A DNA stretch of 64,000 nucleotides from Penumbrarchaeum sp964445525 (GCA_964445525.1 CAYULA010000007.1:27476-91475), one strand, 5' to 3'; shown: positions 8,701 to 18,307, numbered from the stretch's first letter. Numbers and translations are program-made. The notes: generated by a model from the sequence alone, not told the origin.

Positions 8701-9177
8701 ATGGTCATGGAAACCAAAGAATTATACAAGATAAAAGTAAGGAATGGAAGAAATCTCATTGAGATAGAGGGTGATAAGGAATTCGTAGATGATGTTTTCA
8801 AAGAAGTCAAAACGATATTTCCGAAAAAGAGAACAAGGTCCAAACCTGCGAAAAGGGGACCGAAACCCAAACCAAAACCCTCCATAAACCTCAAGGAACT
8901 CGATGTCAAGGATATTCTACCGAAACTGGAGGGAAAGAGTACCGATATGAAGGTACTGGCCTCCGGGTACTGCATCAACAAGAAATTGAGGAAGAGGGAA
9001 TTTCGCTCAAAGGAGATGACCAATTTCATGGAGGAGAATGACCTCAATGTTCCAAACAACCTGACCTATTACTTCAGGAAATTGATGAACGAGGGTCTTC
9101 TAAATCAGGGTAGGAAGCAGGGTAGATTCAAGGTGTCAGACGAGGGAATCAAACATATCGAGTTCGGTCTGGAATAA
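8701..9177 (+). CDS. Small winged-helix protein with N-terminal beta domain
   Basis: 158 residues, not assigned to a named family. The first about 40 residues (LYKIKVRNGRNLIEIEGDKEF) form a short beta-rich module with an EGDKEFV motif seen in various archaeal regulators. A basic linker PKRGPKPKPKP follows, then a helical region whose end (NNLTYYFRKLMNEGLLNQGRKQGRFKVSDEG) looks like the recognition helix and wing of a winged helix-turn-helix. A DNA-binding or regulatory role is inferred. The start may be ATG 8701 or ATG 8707. The gene stands alone, convergent with the membrane-protein gene to its right. Confidence 0.6.
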   Translation: MVMETKELYKIKVRNGRNLIEIEGDKEFVDDVFKEVKTIFPKKRTRSKPAKRGPKPKPKPSINLKELDVKDILPKLEGKSTDMKVLASGYCINKKLRKREFRSKEMTNFMEENDLNVPNNLTYYFRKLMNEGLLNQGRKQGRFKVSDEGIKHIEFGLE

Positions 9178-9212
9178 AGAGAAAAATTCGAATCCAGTCA
9201 GGATTCAATCAA

Positions 9213-9704
9213 TCATGATCTGACAACCACTGTCAGGAAAAAGAACAGGGAGAGGCCTCCTCCCAGAATCACACCTATTACGGCCAGTAAGGGTTTGAGA
9301 ATGGGTGCTGCAGACCAGTGGATGATATTGAATATCGTATCATCGGGGAATTGCGCACTTATTATGAACTTGAAATAGATCCAGATCCCCCATATGATTA
9401 GTCCTGAAAGCAACATCGGTATGGCAATCACCTTTGCCTTTCCCTGGCCGAATTTGAAGGTGAATAGACTTATCACTATTGCAGAAGCGCCGTAGGTCAT
9501 AACGAAAGAGATGATAAGAAAGGTCCATTCATTGTTGTGGTAATCGTGCTCGGAGGTATCTTCCTCCTCCTCCTCGGCGCTTGCAAGGAGGGGACAGAAT
9601 AGAAGCAACAGTATAAAACCTGATGAAAGGAGAAGTAGTGTCCTTCTTAATCCAGTATTTGAGAGAACCTTTCTTCCCCTTGCGGAACGGTCGAGCATGG
9701 GCAT
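9213..9704 (-). CDS. Small membrane protein with signal peptide
   Basis: 163 residues, family not recognised. A basic N-terminus (RSARGRKVLSNTGLRR) leads into a hydrophobic signal or anchor LLLLSSGFILLLLFCPLLASA. An acidic stretch EEEEEDTSEHD and a His/Asn-rich segment follow, then three hydrophobic helices (about residues 61-80, 95-112 and 135-160). It begins 19 bases after the AsnC-type gene and reads in the same direction, so the two are probably co-transcribed. No catalytic motif is visible. Confidence 0.6.
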   Translation of the reverse strand: MPMLDRSARGRKVLSNTGLRRTLLLLSSGFILLLLFCPLLASAEEEEEDTSEHDYHNNEWTFLIISFVMTYGASAIVISLFTFKFGQGKAKVIAIPMLLSGLIIWGIWIYFKFIISAQFPDDTIFNIIHWSAAPILKPLLAVIGVILGGGLSLFFFLTVVVRS

Positions 9705-9723
9705 CTACCGATGATCCTTTTTC

Positions 9724-9960
9724 TCAGGTGAACTTGATACCTGTCAGGGTCTTTGTGTCGATGACCCCTGGAATCGACCTGACCTTCTCCACAACGATCT
9801 GGCCCAATGTATTGAAATCCCTTGCCTCGATCTTCGCGATCAGATCGTATTCACCGAAGAGAGGATGAAGCTCCACAATTTCTGGTACGTTCATGAGGGA
9901 TTTGAAAACATCATGTTCCTTGGCCGGTGCCGTGCTTATCAGAATGAAACCTATAACCAT
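9724..9960 (-). CDS. Stand-alone Lrp/AsnC ligand-binding (RAM) domain protein
   Basis: 78 residues covering only the alpha/beta RAM domain of Lrp/AsnC regulators, with no DNA-binding helix-turn-helix. The pattern VIGFILISTAPAKEHDVF, EIVELHPLFGEYDLIAKIEA and VRSIPGVIDTKTL matches the family core, including the glycine turn GEYD expected at the ligand pocket. Such single-domain proteins bind amino acids as oligomers and can modulate full-length Lrp proteins. ATG at 9960 is supported by GGGAGGTG upstream and by a TATA-like CTATATAC near 9996-10003 on the opposite sense. The small membrane protein gene follows directly. Confidence 0.88.
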   Translation of the reverse strand: MVIGFILISTAPAKEHDVFKSLMNVPEIVELHPLFGEYDLIAKIEARDFNTLGQIVVEKVRSIPGVIDTKTLTGIKFT

Positions 9961-10165
9961 CCATTTTCACCTCCCTTGACCATATCCGAGGAGACTCTAT
10001 ATACTTTTCGTATTGGTATTTTCCCGCTTAAAAAAAGATGGCTCTATTGGAAAATGATTTTGGAAATTATATTGTTAAAAATGAAAATCCATAGATTAAT
10101 TAGGGGAGTCGATGTTACGGGTCAAGAACCTTCGGGGCATATGGTACAGGGGTTGGTGAGAACAA

Positions 10166-10735
10166 GTGACCAAGAAGATAAAAATAGGTATCACCGGACT
10201 GCCTGGAGCTGGTAAGACGCATGCCTTGAGAAAGGTCGTGGAAATGCTTGAAGTAGAGGGAATAAAGGTAGGCGGAATGATAACCGATGCAATAGAGGAA
10301 AAGGGTAAGAAGGTGGGTTTCATGGTCCAGGACCTGCTCACCAAAGAGGAAGGTGTCCTTGCCCGCATCGACATGGATTCCGAGGTCCGTTTTCTCGAAT
10401 ACGGTATAGACATGGAAGCTCTTGATGGTATAGGAGTTGCCGCGATAAACAGGTCCACGATGGAAGCCGATGTTATTGTAATTGATGAGGTGGGCAAGCT
10501 TGAGGTCGAGTCCAAGAATTTCGTGGAAGCTGTCAAGGATGCCCTGGAAGCCGATAAGCCTCTTCTGCTGACACTGCACAAGAAATCCAGGAATCCCCTG
10601 CTTCAGGATATAAGAAGGAGGGATGATGTGAGGATCCTTGAAGTAACGCCGATAAACAAGAACATACTCCCATACAAGATAATCCCCCTGATTAAAGAGG
10701 AGCTGGTTAACAAACCCAATCGGGACGCATATTAA
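10166..10735 (+). CDS. THEP1-family nucleoside-triphosphatase
   Basis: 189 residues, the usual size for the THEP1 NTPase family. Walker A GLPGAGKT is at residues 10-17, Walker B VIVIDEVGKLE near 107-117, and the central VGGMITDAIEEKGKKVGF corresponds to the conserved GGFxTxEVRxxGxRxGF-type motif, here with AIEE in place of EVRE. Family members hydrolyse nucleoside triphosphates; the physiological role is unsettled. The start is GTG at 10166 with GGTGAG seven bases upstream. It stands alone between divergent and downstream promoters. Confidence 0.88.
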   Translation: MTKKIKIGITGLPGAGKTHALRKVVEMLEVEGIKVGGMITDAIEEKGKKVGFMVQDLLTKEEGVLARIDMDSEVRFLEYGIDMEALDGIGVAAINRSTMEADVIVIDEVGKLEVESKNFVEAVKDALEADKPLLLTLHKKSRNPLLQDIRRRDDVRILEVTPINKNILPYKIIPLIKEELVNKPNRDAY

Positions 10736-10830
10736 TTGCCACCTACAGCATTCTTTTATAATAAAATACCCTTGGACAGAAATCAACAATCTTCACATTA
10801 CTGGACGATACAACAGGTGTACAGTAATGT

Positions 10831-10840
10831 ATTAATATAA
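10831..10840 (+). promoter_or_regulatory. TATA-like promoter of the 10904 surface-protein gene
   Basis: ATTAATATAA lies about 73 bases before the ATG at 10904. Transcription would start near 10860, giving a leader of about 45 bases that ends in the strong GGAGGT ribosome-binding site at 10891. Confidence 0.5.
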
Positions 10841-10903
10841 TCTCGGAAGATGTTTCGATTGTACTTGACGTGAAACTCAACCATTAAACAGGAGGTATGG
10901 TGT

Positions 10904-13900
10904 ATGAACACAGAAAATTTCCACCCCAAGGGGCTCATGCTCGTCGCAGGCATACTTATGCTTCTGACAGCATCCGCTGTTGGGGGATACGTGCTTTACA
11001 GGTATGTCGACGAGGTGGATGTCGATGAATTGGTCTTCGACACCTGGCTCAATGCAAAGAGGGATCTCTTCGAGAACCTTGGCCAGATGGAAGCGCCAGT
11101 TGACGATACCGGAAACCCGCTAGTTAACGATTACATTACAAGGTCAGGAGGAGGCCAGCTCGAGTGGCAGACCACTCTTTTCGAAGCTGAAGGTGAATAC
11201 CTCTCCTCCCCTGCCATCGTTGACCTTGACAATGACAATGATCTGGAGGTAGTGATCGCTTCAGCAGGAGATTACCTCTATGCACTGAGGCCCGACGGAG
11301 GATATTTCTGGACCAATCCCTACGGGGATGATGTCATAGATTATCTCGGCCAGACATCCGGAACCTCAGGCCTTGATTTCGATCCCCCTCACATTTTCGC
11401 ATCGGTCATTGCAGCTGATGTAAATCTCGGAGATACACCCGAGGTCATCATCGGAGTTAAGGACGGTGCGCTCTGTATCGGATCGGACGGCGAGAAACAG
11501 TGGAAGAAGGGTCTAACCACAGGTTACTACTTCTCAACTGCCTGCATCACCGATCTGGAGGGAGAATGGACCGGTAACAAGGAGGACCTGGAGATCGTCC
11601 TTGCTTCCGATGACGAGGGAAGAAAAGGATGGATGGAAGCCTTCGAGGTGGATGGCGGAGCCATATTTAGGGAAGAAGCCCCTACCGGCGGTGAGGGCGG
11701 CCTTATCGGCTGTTCCGTAGTCGCCCATGACCTTGACGGAGATTTCTGGAACGGTCCAGAGCTCATCAATCCCGATCCATCAAAGGAGAGAGATACCGAG
11801 CTCATCATCGGTAACCACGACAGAGGCCTCAGGATCTGGGAGAGACAGGGCGAGAATGCAGAGGGCAAGCCCAATTACGACGAATCCACTTCCGGTTGGC
11901 TCGGTGGTCACCAGACCTATGCAACCGCAGCTGTTGCAAACGTCACCGGATCTCCCGAGACCGAGATTTTCATCGGTTGTTCAGAAGGTTATCCCAGGAC
12001 CTGGACCGGCTGGGGCGGTAAGCTCTATGCTTATACTCCAGGCGGCAAGAAGCTCTGGGACTATCAGACCGGAAGCTCCCGGGCATCGATATTCTCCTCA
12101 CCAGCAATTGCAGACATGCAGGTAGCCAAGGATGATCCCGAAGAGAAGCACCTCGATTATGAGATAGTATTCGGTTCCGATAATGGCATGATGTATGTGA
12201 TGAACACAGAGTACCATAACCTTCTATGGTCCTTCGATACAGGTGGGAGATGTATGTCATCCCCCGCCATATGTAACATCAATAACGATGATGAACTGGA
12301 AATCGTGATAGGTTCCGATTCGGGCAAGGTTTTCTGCTTCGACGGTGATCCGTCGGATGGCATCGACGAGGGAGTTCCATACCCCGGAGACGGACCGACA
12401 CAGGATGTACTGTGGGTATATGATACCACGGTTCCCATCGGAATCTCCTCACCTGTTGTGGGCGATATCGACCTTGACGGAATGCTCGAGGTCGTCATAG
12501 GCGACCAGGAGGGAAATGTTTACTGCATTTCCGCAGGCGGAAGGTCCGTGAAGGGACAGGCAGACTGGCCGGAGTTCCACTACGACCTCAACAGGACCGG
12601 GTTCTACAATCCCCAGACCTCCTACGGTGTGGACATCTACCCCAGGAAGGATCAGGAGACCGGTCAGCCTCTTGACACGCTTGTCAAATCCGTTCCTCCC
12701 GGTTCCAACGTTAAATACAATCTCACAGTTGAGAATACAGGTAAGGGAATCTCCGAGGTCAACAAGGATACAATATATGTAGAGGTCGAGCAGGAGTCCA
12801 TCCCAGAGGGATGGTCCGTGTTCCTCGATACACCGGCTGACAGAGGTAATGATAATCCGGGATACGTGAGGCTTGCCTCGCAGGAGGTGGCTTTCATACA
12901 GCTAACGGTTTATGCTCCCTGGGAGGGAGAGATAGGTGAGATGGCGAGGATCAACGTAACTGCGAACTCGTCCCAGGATCAGTTCGCATCGGATTCGATA
13001 ACGACTTTGACGATATTGGATCTGTTCGTGGACTTCCAGTTGAACTATCTCAAACAGGCATCGACCGATCCATTGGATCCTCTTGTGGGAGAAAAATGGG
13101 ACAAGATTAACCCGGGTGCCGAAGGCATCTACACGATATCCGTACTGAACAAGGGCAACCTCAACGATACCTATGAACTATCGCTGAGCGCACCCCCGCG
13201 GGATGCCGGCTGGGACTGGTATTTCGTTGAAACGGGAGAGATCACGGCGAACATATCGCTGACAGCTCCTCCGCTTGCTGAACAGTTCGGAGGCATAACC
13301 GGAACTGACTTCACTGTCAAGGTGAAGTGCCCGATAGATGCAACCAAGGACACACAGATCCCGATAATACTTACAGGAGTGTCGGTGAAGTCCCAGGAAG
13401 CTGTTATCGAGGACATCGTAAAAACGGACAAGCTGATAATGATAGTCGGCGAGGTCAACGAACTACAGCTCAAGATAGAGGATTCAACCAAGTATGTGGA
13501 TCCCAACGGAACCGTGGAATATACTCTTGAGATCACCAATCTCGGTAACAAGGATATCATCTACGTTGTCTTGTCCATTGAGGGCAAGCAGCCCGGCTGG
13601 CAGGTCAGGTTCCCCGAGGAGCCTCAGGCAGTCTATCAGGGCCAGACCAGGCCGGTTACCATAAGGGTGACCGCTCCGGGATACGTAGGGGCCAACCAGA
13701 AACTGGTTCTGAACGTGATAGGGGTGATCAGAGATGCCACCAACTTCCGTGCTTCGGCGCCGCTCACGGTCATAGTCAACCATGTCTACGACTTTGATGC
13801 GGTGGTCATAGAAAAGGAGGTCAAGGTTGATCCCGGCAATACCGTCTGGTTCAGAATGCAGGTATCAAACCTTGGAAACGGCGAGGACATCATAAACCCC

Positions 13901-15139
13901 AACGCCTACGAGATCCTCCTTGATTGGAACCTGACATTCTATGACATGCAAGGGCATCAGAAATACGAGTTCGACATGGACTGGAAGAGCAACATCTTCA
14001 TAAACGGCCGTGTGAAGGTTCCCGAAGATACCAGAACTGGAAGCTACATAGTAGGTGTCAACCTGACGGGAGAAGGGTCCTCCAAGGTGGTTTATGTGAG
14101 GGTCTTTGTCAATCAGACCTACGATCTGAGAGTGGAGACCCTGGAAGAGACCAACGTAATGACCACCCAGATCCAGCCCGATCAGGAAAAGCCGTTCGTG
14201 CTCCAGGTGGGCAACTACGGAAACGGCCTCGAGAGGATCAACCTCAGGCTCGGCAAGCGCTATGATCCCGTCAGGGATCAGATGGAGGTCCTCTATGACG
14301 GTTGGGAGGGCAAGTTCGTTGCTATTGCAAACACGCCGGACTTCACCACCAACATCAAGCCCTTCGACTTCACCAAGGAGATACCCATCTCCAATCTGGT
14401 GGCCGATGTCTACTATACGCCGAACTTCACCGCAGCCGCTGTGTCTGGATCCAATATTGAAGAGATCCGCGAGATCACCCTGGTGCTTGACAAGGGTCAG
14501 ACAGCCTGGGTCCATCTCACTCTAAAGGCGCCTAGGTTCGAGGTTCAGTCCTCAACCACTACGGATATCTCCGTTGCAGGTCGCGGCGAGGGAGGACCAA
14601 CCGATTGGAACGAGACCATAATCAAGCTGGAGGTCCTCTTCCCCGATCTTGTATTCGTGAAGGATGACAAGGGCAGGGCCATTGACTTCTCCGGAGGAAA
14701 CGCCGACGGAGACAACCACGCCACCGTCGGAGACGTACTCACCATCATAGTGAGGATAAAGAACGTGGGCGACATTCCAGCAGAGAACGTGGATGTTCAG
14801 CTCAAGATCGACGGTGAGGAGAAGAAGGTATCCACCTTGAGGTCCGTGAAGAACGGCGACAACGAGACCGACGAGAAGACCGTGATCTTCTCGTGGGTTG
14901 CAGAGGCCGGTGAACACAAGGTCGAGGTCGTACTCGATCCAGAGAACACCGTTGTCGAGGCCCCCGGAGGCGAGGGAGACAGCAACTCCGTTACCAGGAC
15001 CGTTAAGGTCCAGGGTAGCTTTGTTGTCAAGGAGCTGGTGAATGAAAATCCGATCATTTCCACCATGCTCATCATCCTCCTGGCGATAGTCGCCCTTGTT
15101 GGAGCGGCTCTGCTCCTCAAGACCTCCAAGAGGATCTGA
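10904..15139 (+). CDS. Large surface protein: beta-propeller plus CARDB/NEW3-like repeats, C-terminal anchor
   Basis: 1411 residues. An N-terminal hydrophobic segment (about 9-33) is a signal or anchor. Residues about 90-560 contain FG-GAP/PQQ-like blades, each with a pattern such as SSPAIVDLDNDNDLEVVIAS, SPAICNINNDDELEIVIGS and SPVVGDIDLDGMLEVVIGD, whose DxDxDG-like turns suggest calcium binding. From about 575 to 1370 there are repeated Ig-like CARDB/NEW3 modules, recognisable by NLTVENTGKG, VLNKGNLNDTYEL, LEITNLGNKD and IIVRIKNVGD. A C-terminal helix (about 1383-1404) and KTSKRI anchor it with almost no cytoplasmic tail. Many N-x-S/T sequons fit glycosylation. GGAGGT eight bases before the ATG is a strong ribosome-binding site. 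It probably acts on the cell exterior in adhesion or envelope structure. Confidence 0.85.
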   Translation: MNTENFHPKGLMLVAGILMLLTASAVGGYVLYRYVDEVDVDELVFDTWLNAKRDLFENLGQMEAPVDDTGNPLVNDYITRSGGGQLEWQTTLFEAEGEYLSSPAIVDLDNDNDLEVVIASAGDYLYALRPDGGYFWTNPYGDDVIDYLGQTSGTSGLDFDPPHIFASVIAADVNLGDTPEVIIGVKDGALCIGSDGEKQWKKGLTTGYYFSTACITDLEGEWTGNKEDLEIVLASDDEGRKGWMEAFEVDGGAIFREEAPTGGEGGLIGCSVVAHDLDGDFWNGPELINPDPSKERDTELIIGNHDRGLRIWERQGENAEGKPNYDESTSGWLGGHQTYATAAVANVTGSPETEIFIGCSEGYPRTWTGWGGKLYAYTPGGKKLWDYQTGSSRASIFSSPAIADMQVAKDDPEEKHLDYEIVFGSDNGMMYVMNTEYHNLLWSFDTGGRCMSSPAICNINNDDELEIVIGSDSGKVFCFDGDPSDGIDEGVPYPGDGPTQDVLWVYDTTVPIGISSPVVGDIDLDGMLEVVIGDQEGNVYCISAGGRSVKGQADWPEFHYDLNRTGFYNPQTSYGVDIYPRKDQETGQPLDTLVKSVPPGSNVKYNLTVENTGKGISEVNKDTIYVEVEQESIPEGWSVFLDTPADRGNDNPGYVRLASQEVAFIQLTVYAPWEGEIGEMARINVTANSSQDQFASDSITTLTILDLFVDFQLNYLKQASTDPLDPLVGEKWDKINPGAEGIYTISVLNKGNLNDTYELSLSAPPRDAGWDWYFVETGEITANISLTAPPLAEQFGGITGTDFTVKVKCPIDATKDTQIPIILTGVSVKSQEAVIEDIVKTDKLIMIVGEVNELQLKIEDSTKYVDPNGTVEYTLEITNLGNKDIIYVVLSIEGKQPGWQVRFPEEPQAVYQGQTRPVTIRVTAPGYVGANQKLVLNVIGVIRDATNFRASAPLTVIVNHVYDFDAVVIEKEVKVDPGNTVWFRMQVSNLGNGEDIINPNAYEILLDWNLTFYDMQGHQKYEFDMDWKSNIFINGRVKVPEDTRTGSYIVGVNLTGEGSSKVVYVRVFVNQTYDLRVETLEETNVMTTQIQPDQEKPFVLQVGNYGNGLERINLRLGKRYDPVRDQMEVLYDGWEGKFVAIANTPDFTTNIKPFDFTKEIPISNLVADVYYTPNFTAAAVSGSNIEEIREITLVLDKGQTAWVHLTLKAPRFEVQSSTTTDISVAGRGEGGPTDWNETIIKLEVLFPDLVFVKDDKGRAIDFSGGNADGDNHATVGDVLTIIVRIKNVGDIPAENVDVQLKIDGEEKKVSTLRSVKNGDNETDEKTVIFSWVAEAGEHKVEVVLDPENTVVEAPGGEGDSNSVTRTVKVQGSFVVKELVNENPIISTMLIILLAIVALVGAALLLKTSKRI

Positions 15140-15164
15140 GACACCTAAATAGAATCGGATATAC

Positions 15165-15193
15165 GGGGAAGTCCCACCGGACTTCCCCTTTTT
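15165..15193 (+). terminator. Hairpin terminator after the 10904 gene
   Basis: A perfect ten-base-pair stem (GGGGAAGTCC pairing with GGACTTCCCC) with a four-base loop is followed directly by five T. It lies 25 bases after the stop codon of the large surface-protein gene and looks like an intrinsic terminator. Confidence 0.8.
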
Positions 15194-15244
15194 AATGTAC
15201 AAATTATTTATCAAACCGAAGCCTAAGGCTGTTTTTTCCGATGG

Positions 15245-15291
15245 TCTCGAACCTTCGTAATGTTTTTAATCGACGAAAGAAGGTTTCGAGA
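15245..15291. repeat. Imperfect inverted repeat between convergent genes
   Basis: TCTCGAACCTTC at 15245-15256 is complementary to GAAGGTTTCGAGA at 15279-15291 apart from one bulged base. No U-run directly follows on either strand, so it is not a standard terminator; it may protect transcript ends or act as a bidirectional stop between the surface-protein and FtsZ-like genes. Confidence 0.5.
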
Positions 15292-15350
15292 TAAATAAAA
15301 ACGGAAATTGCTGATCAATCTATAATCATTTCAGAATTTCCAGATCCAGC

Positions 15351-16880
15351 CTAAATATATTTCTTATAGGGCCAATCGGTCCAACCGATATATGCGGAGA
15401 TCTCGTTGAGCCAATCCCTGGAATCGTAACCCGAAACCTCCCAGAATTCCTCGGTCTTGTATCCCTTTACAATATCCCTTGTGGCCTCAAGCCAAACGGG
15501 GAGGTCCTCCGGAACAGCTCCGAATAGCAGGGTTACAAGCAATCCGTTCTTGAATCCCAGTTCGATGTTTTCGGGAGGGCTGGGGATCGGTTGAGGTTTC
15601 AGATTGGCTGCGTGACTTATCACTCCAAGCTTCAACCCCTGCTTTCCTGTGATGAAATTCATCTTGCCGGAGAGTGAAGGGAACCATTGATCGGCCACGA
15701 AATCACCGAAATCCTCGAAATACTCGCTCATCTCTGGATAGATCGGTATGCAGTAAAGAGATGTCGCCCTGAACTCGTAAAGAGGTGATGAGGATCCCGT
15801 GAATGTGAAAAGACCCAGATCATCCTCATTTCCATTGGTCTGGTTTTCCAGCTTGATCCTCCCCTTTTCGAGGTCCTTTACGACTGATTCTATCTCTTTG
15901 TCATCATCGATATCGGGATCCACATAAAGATGAGGAATGACAAATGGTCTTTCGGGGGTGAGTCCTGCCATAATATCCGGGATGTCTATGGGTCCCAGGG
16001 GCCAGTTCTCCTGCATCCACACCTGCTCCTCGTAGGTAGCGACATTGTATTTCAGATACGGATAGAGGGCCTGGGAAAGCAGCTCGATAGGAAAAGGATT
16101 GAGGACCTCTTCCCTGATCTGCTTCCTGCCGAAATCCTTCATGCACTGGGCGAAATGGTGATTGGACAGGGGGAATATGGCGATCCTGGAGTGCTGAAAT
16201 TCGTAGGATTGGTCCAGTTTTCTTACCTCTATGGCCGAGTTTATGACCTCCCTGCACCTGAAGGGTATGTTGGTGAAATCCCTTCTGGTCACCCTTCTTG
16301 CCACCTTCAGAAGCTTTCCCATGGTAGGGGCAACGGTCCTCGGGCCTTGCAGAGACAGAGCCGTCCTTTTGGGAAGAACGGTGAATACCCAGAAGATCGT
16401 GGACATTGGCAGGCAGTAACCCAGATGCTGAAGGACCTCGGGAGTGAGGCCACCTCCCGTACCGCCGTCGGCGGTATGGATGATAACCACAATAGCCGGT
16501 TCTGCCTCAGAGATCGGTTTGTAGAGGTTGAATGCGAGGTTCTTTACCACATCATCATTGAGAACCGCTTTGGCGGCTCTTCCCGGTCGTCCTCCCGCAC
16601 CCCTGGACATTCCTCTCGCCGATTGCGAGAGGGAGATCTTCTGCTCATCTGGTATGTTTTCGAAAAATCCTTTTCTGGTGGGGTCCGAGGAGGTATCCAG
16701 AATGAATGTAAGCGGTTTTTCTGTAGTGGCTTTAACCGCCCTTGCCAGGCAGGAGTACCTGTCCACGTTGATGTAATTGAGGACCTTCTCCATACCGTCG
16801 GAAAGGATCCTCGAACCGCCCCCTCCAATACCCACTATCACAATCGAAGGCATCTTTCCCTCTTCAGGTTGGACATCCAT
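15351..16880 (-). CDS. Divergent FtsZ/tubulin-superfamily GTPase
   Basis: 509 residues. The nucleotide-binding loops of the FtsZ/tubulin fold can be followed in order: T1 VGIGGGGSR at 16-24, T2-like LDTSSDPTR near 61-69, T3 GAGGRPGRAA at 94-103, and T4 DGGTGGGLTP at 138-147 (compare GGGTGTGxxP). A candidate T7 catalytic loop PIDIPDI at 297-303 keeps the D-x-x-D of NxDxxD. It is longer than FtsZ, with a C-terminal half of unknown fold and no recognisable FtsZ C-terminal tail peptide. It is not CetZ-like by eye; it could belong to the FtsZ-like (FtsZl) or Tubulin_2 groups. ATG at 16880 has GGGGGA eight bases upstream. It follows aspS by 77 bases in the same direction. Polymerisation and membrane remodelling are inferred. 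Confidence 0.8.
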   Translation of the reverse strand: MDVQPEEGKMPSIVIVGIGGGGSRILSDGMEKVLNYINVDRYSCLARAVKATTEKPLTFILDTSSDPTRKGFFENIPDEQKISLSQSARGMSRGAGGRPGRAAKAVLNDDVVKNLAFNLYKPISEAEPAIVVIIHTADGGTGGGLTPEVLQHLGYCLPMSTIFWVFTVLPKRTALSLQGPRTVAPTMGKLLKVARRVTRRDFTNIPFRCREVINSAIEVRKLDQSYEFQHSRIAIFPLSNHHFAQCMKDFGRKQIREEVLNPFPIELLSQALYPYLKYNVATYEEQVWMQENWPLGPIDIPDIMAGLTPERPFVIPHLYVDPDIDDDKEIESVVKDLEKGRIKLENQTNGNEDDLGLFTFTGSSSPLYEFRATSLYCIPIYPEMSEYFEDFGDFVADQWFPSLSGKMNFITGKQGLKLGVISHAANLKPQPIPSPPENIELGFKNGLLVTLLFGAVPEDLPVWLEATRDIVKGYKTEEFWEVSGYDSRDWLNEISAYIGWTDWPYKKYI

Positions 16881-16957
16881 ATTCTTCCCCCGCCCCCAAA
16901 GGGCCTCCGTCCATCGATGGTATGGATATATCTAAATTGTGCAGGTCACGATGGAGA

Positions 16958-18307
16958 TCAGGGGACCAGTCTATTCTTGTCTCTCGGGAAGAGGACCGTT
17001 TCCCTTACATTGGGTCTGCCCGTGAGTATCATCGTCAGCCTCTCGGCGCCGAGGCCCCATCCGGAATGGGGCGGCATGCCGAAGTCGAATGATTTCAGGT
17101 AGAATCCGAACTTGCTCGGATCCAGGTTCCTTTCGCTGATCAGTTTTTTCAGCAGACTTGGATCGTGAACTCTCTGGCCTCCTGATACAAGCTCCTTTTC
17201 ACCGAAGTTGAGATCGAATCCGAGGGATACCTCGGGATCGTCCGGGTGAGGCTGAATGTAGAAAGGTTTCAACTTCATTGGCCAGTTCATGACGAAATAG
17301 AGGGAAGGCCTGTCCTTTGCAATCTCCTTGAAGCCATCCATGGGGATGTCGTCTCCCCATTCTATAACCCTCTTCTTTCCCGTAGCCTCGTCCACAATCT
17401 CGAGGCCTTTTGCAGAGAGCTTGTCTATGATGCATTTGTAATCCAATCTGGGGAAGGGCCTCTCGGGAGAGACTATGTTCTGTCCCAGCTTCTCCAGATC
17501 GATGTAATTGTTGTTCAATACGTTGGAATAAACCCTCTGGATAACCTTCTCCAGAATTTCAAGTGAATCATCGAGGGTCCCCCATGCCATCTCGCAGTCG
17601 ATAGAGGTGTATTCGTTGAGGTGCCTGACCGTGTCGTGTTCCTCCGCCCTGAAAGCGGGACCGATCTCGAATACCCTGTCCAGACCTGTTGCCATCATGG
17701 TCTGTTTGAAAAGCTGAGGTGACTGGTTGAGGTATGCCTTGCGGTTGAAGTAGTTCATCTCGAAAAGAGCTGTGCCTCCTTCCGTGGCGGTTGCGACTAT
17801 CTTCGGGGTCTGGATCTCTATGAAATCCTCCTCGAGGAATACCTCTCTTGCAGCATTCAACAATGTCGATCTGATCATGAAGATTGCCTGGACCTCGGGT
17901 TTTCTGAGATCCAGAAACCTGTTGTCCAGCCTCGTATCCATATCGGCGTCAACCTTGTCAACCACTCCCAGGGGAAGGGGTGTGTTGGCCTCGCCCATTA
18001 CCTTGACCTTGTAGGGAATGATCTCCCAACCGGCCTTTGCCTGGGTTGCCTGTTTCACAATTCCCCTAACGCTGAGGGCGGATTCCCTGGGAACGTTCAC
18101 GATCAGGTCGAAAAGCTCCTTGTCCATGGTCTTGGATAGGGCTGTCAACTGGGCCACGCCCGATCTGTCCCTCAGATGTACAAAGGCCATTTTACCCAGG
18201 TTTCTTGTATACTGGACCCAGCCGCAGAGGGTGACCTCCGTGTTGTAATCCTCTTCTCCGATCTCTGCAGCGAACTTGGTTCTTTTCCAGATGGTCTCGT
18301 CTTCCAT
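16958..18307 (-). CDS. aspS: Aspartyl-tRNA synthetase (archaeal type)
   Basis: 449 residues, typical length for archaeal AspRS, charging tRNA-Asp. An N-terminal OB anticodon-binding domain (CGWVQYTRNLGKMAFVHLRD) is followed by the class II core: motif 2 around FEIGPAFRAEEHDTVRHLNEY and motif 3 GWGLGAERLTM near the C-terminus. In the OB fold, GWVQ replaces the Trp or His that in studied archaeal enzymes helps decide whether Asn tRNA is also charged, so specificity cannot be read from that position. ATG at 18307 has GAGGTCC seven bases upstream. A TATA-like AATAAATATC on the leftward strand near 18378-18387 fits its promoter. The FtsZ-like gene lies 77 bases downstream. Confidence 0.95.
   Translation of the reverse strand: MEDETIWKRTKFAAEIGEEDYNTEVTLCGWVQYTRNLGKMAFVHLRDRSGVAQLTALSKTMDKELFDLIVNVPRESALSVRGIVKQATQAKAGWEIIPYKVKVMGEANTPLPLGVVDKVDADMDTRLDNRFLDLRKPEVQAIFMIRSTLLNAAREVFLEEDFIEIQTPKIVATATEGGTALFEMNYFNRKAYLNQSPQLFKQTMMATGLDRVFEIGPAFRAEEHDTVRHLNEYTSIDCEMAWGTLDDSLEILEKVIQRVYSNVLNNNYIDLEKLGQNIVSPERPFPRLDYKCIIDKLSAKGLEIVDEATGKKRVIEWGDDIPMDGFKEIAKDRPSLYFVMNWPMKLKPFYIQPHPDDPEVSLGFDLNFGEKELVSGGQRVHDPSLLKKLISERNLDPSKFGFYLKSFDFGMPPHSGWGLGAERLTMILTGRPNVRETVLFPRDKNRLVP

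Noticed and set aside
15930..17102. 390-codon frame opposite the FtsZ-like gene
   Set aside because: Antisense of a gene with ordered GTPase motifs; composition is not protein-like.
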